A DNA stretch of 34,146 nt from Nocardioides sp. (GTDB lineage: Bacteria; Actinomycetota; Actinomycetes; Propionibacteriales; Nocardioidaceae): positions 1-34,146 of the forward strand of contig NZ_JAOPWY010000007.1 of the NCBI RefSeq assembly GCF_025965415.1, given 5' to 3'. Numbering within the stretch: the first letter of the stretch is position 1; every line of letters begins with the position of its first letter. Shown here piece after piece: positions 32,811 to 34,146 of the stretch. Below the pieces are notes generated by a model, which was given only the letters and a program-made list of their open reading frames with translations, was not told the DNA's origin and searched no databases. A program made the position numbers and the translations under genes.

Positions 32811-33422
32811 GGCAGCATCCCCGCCGGGGGGATCCGTCGCTTGGTGGAGATCGACCCGCAACATCCGGGCCGCGAGGTCCACCGCCGGGCCGAGGAGGAA
32901 GATCACCGCGAGGGTGCCGACACCCACCGTCGCGCCGAGCAGCCACCCGCCGATCGCTCCCCCGCCCTGGACGACGCTGTAGCTCCACTTGAAGGCCACC
33001 GGCGGGTCCCAGGCCAGCGCCGCCGCCTCGGCCGGCCCGGCACCGGTGTGGCTGCCGAGGTAGAGCGCGATCCCGAGCGCGAGGACGGGGAAGGCGGCGG
33101 CGAGCAGGACTGCGCGCCACGCCAGGTGGTCGGGGGTCGTCATGAGCCCGAGGACCACGTCGACCACCACCCCGACGAGGACGACCTGCACGACCGTGCC
33201 GATGCCGGGGTAGACCTTGCGGAACATGGCCAGGGCCACCAGCACCACGCCGACGACGAGGTTGGCGATCCAGAAGGCGGCCCCGGTGCTCAGCGTGATG
33301 CCGTTGACGAACGTGGAGTAGCCGTCGGAGCCCAGGTCGGCCGTGAGCAGCATCGCCACCCCCGTGCCGAGCACGACGCAACCGATCAGGAGCATCGCCG
33401 TACGGCGGGCGCTGGGGATCAC
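32808..33422 (-). CDS. YczE-like integral membrane protein
   Basis: A 204-residue membrane protein of the YczE/YyaS/YitT group. Five hydrophobic segments are visible (LLIGCVVLGTGVAMLLTADL, FWIANLVVGVVLVALAMF, VVQVVLVGVVVDVVLGLM, AVLLAAAFPVLALGIALYLG, LLGATVGVGTLAVIFLLGPA). The family motif, G-L-G-x-x-P-W-x-V-F in many members, appears as D-L-G-S-D-G-Y-S-T-F-V-N-G-I near residue 30. Bacillus YczE affects surfactin production, but no general function is known. The GTG at 33422 has no clear SD. It lies just upstream of the GPP34 gene on the same strand, 9 bases apart, so the two may be co-transcribed as well as having separate promoters. Confidence 0.82.
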   Translation of the reverse strand: MIPSARRTAMLLIGCVVLGTGVAMLLTADLGSDGYSTFVNGITLSTGAAFWIANLVVGVVLVALAMFRKVYPGIGTVVQVVLVGVVVDVVLGLMTTPDHLAWRAVLLAAAFPVLALGIALYLGSHTGAGPAEAAALAWDPPVAFKWSYSVVQGGGAIGGWLLGATVGVGTLAVIFLLGPAVDLAARMLRVDLHQATDPPGGDAA

Positions 33423-33484
33423 GGCGCCAGCATGTCAGGGGTGTTGCGGCCGCCCGAAATGGCCGACCCCGGCCCACGCCTGCT

Positions 33485-33535
33485 GCTGGTTGAGCAGGTC
33501 GCGCCGCCACCCATCGCTGGTTGAGCAGGTCGCGC
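33485..33535. repeat. Two copies of a 20-bp intergenic repeat
   Basis: GCTGGTTGAGCAGGTCGCGC occurs at 33485-33504 and again at 33516-33535, a 31-base period. I recall very similar 'GTTGAGCAGGTCGC...GTGTCGAAACC' repeats between genes in Nocardioides. Confidence 0.85.
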
Positions 33536-33542
33536 AGCGACC
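33528..33542. repeat. Hairpin core of the intergenic repeat
   Basis: GGTCGC-GCA-GCGACC is a perfect 6-bp stem with a 3-base loop. It is flanked by GGTT on the left and AAACC on the right (to 33553), giving a REP-like element. Only the second repeat copy carries the full hairpin. Confidence 0.7.
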
Positions 33543-33626
33543 GTGTCGAAACCCCCCCAGCCGGCTCGACCAGATCTTGATCGTTCCTCCACGACTCGCC
33601 CCTGGAGGAGTGTCGCACCATTCTCA

Positions 33627-33632
33627 TATAAT
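33627..33632 (+). promoter_or_regulatory. Consensus -10 box, leaderless promoter of DUF222/HNH gene
   Basis: A perfect TATAAT followed by 7 bases and GTG at 33640. The 16-base TCGAACACGTGATCGA (33632-33647) overlapping the start differs by one base from the actinobacterial LexA pattern TCGAAC-N4-GTTCGA. Confidence 0.55.
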
Positions 33633-33639
33633 CGAACAC

Positions 33640-34146
33640 GTGATCGAGACGAGTGAAGCAGGACTAGGAGTGGGAGCCGGGTCGACGACGACCTCAGCCC
33701 TGCCGCCCTGCTCGCCCTCGCTCGTGACCGCAAGGCCGCCGAGGACCGTGCCGCGGCTGACGTGCTCGCCCTCGCCGCGCGGTGGGCCGACCTCCACCCG
33801 CCGGACTCCATCCACTCCGCCGCGACCTTCACGTTCGGCGGCGGTCTCGGTCGCGAGCACGAGGAACCGATCGCCGGCATCGGCTGCCCCGCGGCGGCGG
33901 AGTTCTGCGTCGCCGAACTCGGGTCGGTCCTCGGCATCACCTCGGTGTCGGCGAAGCGGCTCATCGGACACGCCCTCGAGTTGCGGCATCGGTTGCCCCG
34001 GCTGTGGGCGCAGGTCCATGCCGGTGCCGTTCCTTCTTGGCGTGCGCGGCTCGTCGCCGAAGCCACCATCCACGCCACCCCGTCCCTCACTCCGGAGGCC
34101 GCCGGGTGGGTCGACGCCCAGGTCGCCGCCGTGGCCGCGAAGATCG
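33640..34146 (+). CDS. DUF222 / HNH endonuclease family protein, 3' partial, frameshift near start
   Basis: N-terminal part of a 13E12-type DUF222 protein, which normally ends in an HNH nuclease domain; the gene runs off the window. The body is read in the frame of 33657 and shows L-S-P-A-A-L-L-A-L-A-R-D-R-K-A-A-E-D, AARWADLHPPDSIHSAATF, EFCVAELGSVLGITSVSAKR, HALELRHRLPRLWAQVHAGA and WRARLVAEATIHATPSLTPE. That frame has a TGA at 33654 and no ATG or GTG before 33762. The promoter-linked GTG at 33640 (V-I-E-T-S-E-A-G-L-G-V-G-A-G) is in another frame. One base missing near 33672-33684 would join them, so the gene is either broken, mis-sequenced, or uses a later start. Confidence 0.75.
   Translation, partial: MIETSEAGLGVGAGSTTTSALPPCSPSLVTARPPRTVPRLTCSPSPRGGPTSTRRTPSTPPRPSRSAAVSVASTRNRSPASAAPRRRSSASPNSGRSSASPRCRRSGSSDTPSSCGIGCPGCGRRSMPVPFLLGVRGSSPKPPSTPPRPSLRRPPGGSTPRSPPWPRRS

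Noticed and set aside
33421..33434. Four-codon ORF (M-L-A-P) overlapping the GTG start of the YczE-like gene as GTGA
   Set aside because: It resembles the corA leader arrangement but has no Shine-Dalgarno sequence and is too short to rise above chance.
33419..34090. Minus-strand frames opposite the DUF222 gene
   Set aside because: They are antisense to the recognisable DUF222 body and carry no motif of their own.
1..34146. CRISPR arrays, tRNA or rRNA genes, transposases, prophage genes
   Set aside because: None seen. The only direct repeats are the two-copy intergenic repeat and short promoter repeats, and no cloverleaf-like segment was noticed.

Overview
The window is high-GC actinobacterial DNA (GTG starts are common, stops are mostly TGA, and neighbouring genes often overlap by GTGA or ATGA). 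The gene content suggests Nocardioides or a close relative: an imuB-dnaE2 mutasome pair, a DUF222/HNH endonuclease flanked by an intergenic 'GGTTGAGCAGGTCGC' repeat, GAF-ANTAR and GPP34 proteins, and promoters that appear to give leaderless mRNAs. This is inferred from families; no database search was possible. I recognise no phage, IS element, CRISPR array, rRNA or tRNA. No stretch above about 300 bases lacks a gene.

Layout. 1-4986: SOS-type mutagenesis genes imuB (5' cut by the window edge) and dnaE2. 5001-8658: lipoate-ligase-like protein, SelO, and an operon of a cytosolic sulfite-oxidase-like molybdoenzyme with its flavin reductase. 8773-13870: type III glutamine synthetase, an ABC-F ATPase, and a CorA-like transporter preceded by a newly noticed 17-codon leader peptide. 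13973-17348: divergent YtcJ-type amidohydrolase and AtoE-type fatty-acid transporter, the latter coupled to a small unknown protein. 17466-20628: GAF-ANTAR regulator, DUF2256/DUF3253 zinc protein, MDR reductase, tandem universal stress protein.

20709-25873 is the most interesting regulated locus: a GAF/Fis activator divergent from amidohydrolase, DUF59 protein, Zn alcohol dehydrogenase, small membrane protein and ABM-fold protein. The first three match, in order, the accessory genes I know from downstream of actinobacterial propane monooxygenases (prm/mim), but no monooxygenase is here. Two copies of a dyad operator lie exactly midway between the two -10 boxes.

25982-31101 is a tightly overlapping operon: large catalase, acyl-CoA-dehydrogenase-like flavoprotein, fused PIG-L deacetylase/methyltransferase, and GT2 glycosyltransferase. 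It looks like a small pathway for an unknown glycosylated or amino-sugar product and is my best candidate for an undescribed system. 31131-34146: 5'-3' exonuclease, GPP34 protein, YczE-like membrane protein, a repeat region, and the start of a DUF222/HNH gene whose leaderless start codon is out of frame with its body.
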